NCBI RefSeq assembly: GCF_902706035.1
Contig: NZ_CACSJA010000021.1
Coordinates: 37,309-101,308, forward strand
Source of the DNA: Pantoea sp. 18069
GTDB taxonomy: Bacteria > Pseudomonadota > Gammaproteobacteria > Burkholderiales > Burkholderiaceae_C
Direction of reading: 5' to 3'
Length of the DNA: 64,000 bases
The notes under the pieces are model-generated. The model made no database searches. It was not told where the DNA came from and saw nothing but the letters and a program-made list of their open reading frames with translations. Within the stretch, counting starts at the first letter, position 1. Every line of letters starts with the position of its first letter. Positions 62,601-64,000 of the stretch are shown here, piece by piece. A program made the translations under genes and the position numbers.

Positions 62601-63530
62601 ATGCCTGGACTTTCCAACCCCCGCTACCGTGGCATCTTCCCGGTCGTGCCCACGACCTTCCACGAAGACGGCACGCTCGACCTGGCCAGCCAGAAGCGCT
62701 GCGTCGATTTCATGATAGCTTCGGGCGTCGACGGCCTGTGCATTCTGGCCAACTACTCCGAGCAGTTCCTGCTGGCCGATGACGAGCGCGAAACGCTCAC
62801 GCGCCTGGTGCTCGAGCAGGTGGCCGGTCGCGTGCCGGTGATCGTCACCACCACGCACACCAGCACCGCCGTCTGCGCCGCGCGCAGCCGCCGCGCGCAG
62901 GACATGGGCGCGGCCATGGTGATGTGCATGCCGCCCTACCACGGCGCGACCTTCCGCTTCGGGGAGCCACAGATCCAGGCCTTCTTCCAAGGCGTGTCCG
63001 ATGCCATCGATATTCCCATCATGATCCAGGATGCCCCGGCCGCCGGCACGCCGCTGCCGCCCGCTTTCCTGGCCAAAATGGCCAAGGAGATCGAGCAGGT
63101 CAGCTATTTCAAGATGGAAACCGCGGGCGCGGCGGGCAAGCTGCGCGAGCTGATCGCGCTGGGCGGCGAAGCCATCGAAGGCCCGTGGGATGGCGAGGAA
63201 GGCATCACGCTGCTTGCCGACCTCGAAGCCGGCGCGACGGGCGCGATGACCGGTGGCGGCTTTGCCGACGGCATACGCCCCATCATCGAGGCCCACCGCA
63301 ACGGCGACAAGGACCAGGCGTTCGCGCAGTACCAGCGCTGGCTGCCGCTGATCAACCACGAGAACCGCCAGGCGGGCTTTCTCGCCGCGAAGGCGCTGAT
63401 GCATGCCGGCGGCGTGATCGCCTGCGACGCGCCGCGCTCGCCCTGGCCCGCGCTGCACCCTGAAGTGCGCCGCCAGCTGCTCGACATCGCGCATCGCCTG
63501 GACCCGCTGGTGCTGCGCTGGGCGCGCTGA
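62601..63530 (+). CDS. 2-keto-3-deoxyarabonate dehydratase-like DapA-family enzyme
   Basis: 309 aa. It closely resembles the L-2-keto-3-deoxyarabonate dehydratase of Azospirillum: SGVDGLCILANYSEQF, MPPYHGATFRF, IEGPWDGEEGITLLADLEAG and a DPLVLRWAR end. The Schiff-base lysine is K171 (SYFKMETAG), and GTTGE is replaced by ANYSE (50-54). It dehydrates and deaminates no nitrogen; the product is 2-oxoglutarate semialdehyde. AAGGAG precedes the ATG, 11 bases after the enolase-type gene. Confidence 0.87.
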   Translation: MPGLSNPRYRGIFPVVPTTFHEDGTLDLASQKRCVDFMIASGVDGLCILANYSEQFLLADDERETLTRLVLEQVAGRVPVIVTTTHTSTAVCAARSRRAQDMGAAMVMCMPPYHGATFRFGEPQIQAFFQGVSDAIDIPIMIQDAPAAGTPLPPAFLAKMAKEIEQVSYFKMETAGAAGKLRELIALGGEAIEGPWDGEEGITLLADLEAGATGAMTGGGFADGIRPIIEAHRNGDKDQAFAQYQRWLPLINHENRQAGFLAAKALMHAGGVIACDAPRSPWPALHPEVRRQLLDIAHRLDPLVLRWAR

Positions 63531-63540
63531 AGGAAGACCC

Positions 63541-64000
63541 ATGGCCCGCTACGACAACCTGATCAACGGCCGGTGGACGGCTGCCGCCCACTACGCCCCG
63601 AATACCAACCCCGGCGATCTCTCCGACGTCATCGGCGAATACGCGCAAGGCGGTGCCGAGGATTTGCAGGCGGCGGTTGCCGCCGCCGCGGCGGCTTTCC
63701 CGGCCTGGAGCACCTCGGGCATCCAGGCGCGCCACGACGCGCTCGACAAGATAGGCAGCGAAATCCTCGTGCGCAAGGAAGAGCTCGGCGACCTGCTCGC
63801 GCGCGAGGAAGGCAAGACCCGCCCCGAGGCAATAGGCGAAGTCGCCCGCGCGGGCCAGGTCTTCAAGTTCTTCGCGGGTGAATGCCTGCGCCTGGCCGGC
63901 GAGACCCTGCCGTCGGTGCGCCCGGGCATAGGCGTGGAGATCACGCGCGAGCCCGTGGGTGTGGTCGGCCTGATCACGCCCTGGAATTTCCCCATCGCGA
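63541..64000 (+). CDS. Aldehyde dehydrogenase, probable 2-oxoglutarate-semialdehyde dehydrogenase (cut by window end)
   Basis: The first 153 codons of an ALDH gene running past the window. It starts MARYDNLINGRW, has EEGKTRPEA and GETLPSVRPG, and ends at PVGVVGLITPWNFPIA, just into the cofactor-binding region. The active-site cysteine and glutamate are not in view. Ten bases separate it from the dehydratase. The context makes the oxidation of 2-oxoglutarate semialdehyde to 2-oxoglutarate the likely reaction, closing a Weimberg-type pathway. Confidence 0.85.
   Translation, partial: MARYDNLINGRWTAAAHYAPNTNPGDLSDVIGEYAQGGAEDLQAAVAAAAAAFPAWSTSGIQARHDALDKIGSEILVRKEELGDLLAREEGKTRPEAIGEVARAGQVFKFFAGECLRLAGETLPSVRPGIGVEITREPVGVVGLITPWNFPIA

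Overview
The window is high-GC DNA from a betaproteobacterium, most probably of the family Comamonadaceae (order Burkholderiales). Three things support this. The chromosomal core block reads gyrB-dnaN-dnaA, then rpmH-rnpA-yidD-yidC-mnmE. There are many Bug-type periplasmic receptors of tripartite tricarboxylate transport (five here). Dispersed palindromic repeats of the kind common in Comamonadaceae chromosomes recur. The species is not determined. Several decayed genes (an IS200-type tnpA, a uxaA-type dehydratase, a ggt fragment and an IS3-family remnant) point to a genome with past IS activity and ongoing gene loss.

Layout. 0-1.8 kb: an IS605-type element with a deleted tnpA and an intact tnpB. 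1.9-8.1 kb: a lipoprotein with a MepA-like C-terminal domain, a lipoprotein S33-type peptidase, a 5'-truncated UxaA-family dehydratase and a DapA-family enzyme. 8.3-14.6 kb: a nitrogen-type regulon with an ABC importer, an alpha/beta hydrolase, a GntR regulator and allophanate hydrolase atzF. Both of its transcription units start at a sigma-54-like promoter followed by the same short palindrome. 14.6-17.9 kb: a GntR regulator facing a CMD-family protein, a beta-hydroxyacid dehydrogenase and a Bug receptor. 17.9-24.9 kb: one long minus-strand operon with an amidohydrolase, a sulfonate/nitrate-type ABC importer, a flavin monooxygenase and a molbindin-like protein. 24.9-25.6 kb: a gene-free repeat field. 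25.6-29.2 kb: a LysR regulator, a Bug receptor, an N-formylglutamate amidohydrolase and a ggt remnant. 29.2-33.2 kb: the L-lactate operon lldP-lldR-lldD with two LldR-type operators. 33.2-35.0 kb: a large membrane protein.

35.2-40.4 kb is a lower-GC island: a PLP-dependent lyase directly joined to a RidA gene, a LysR regulator, a URO-D-like protein, a Bug receptor and an IS150-type remnant against the end of gyrB. 40.5-50.7 kb is the replication and translation core with a candidate oriC. 50.8-51.9 kb encodes an unassigned protein. 52.0-58.3 kb is a D-tartrate-type operon (TarD-like dehydratase, SDR, Bug receptor, DapA-family enzyme) facing a LysR gene overlapped by an MFS transporter. 58.3-64.0 kb is a sugar-acid operon: LysR, Bug receptor, PdxA2-like dehydrogenase, enolase-superfamily dehydratase, 2-keto-3-deoxyarabonate dehydratase-like enzyme and an aldehyde dehydrogenase cut by the window edge. 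Its last three genes would make a route from a pentonate to 2-oxoglutarate.

Overall this is a replication-origin region embedded in catabolic accessory operons. Most follow one pattern: a LysR or GntR regulator facing an operon of one periplasmic receptor plus two to four enzymes. No rRNA, tRNA or CRISPR array was recognised.
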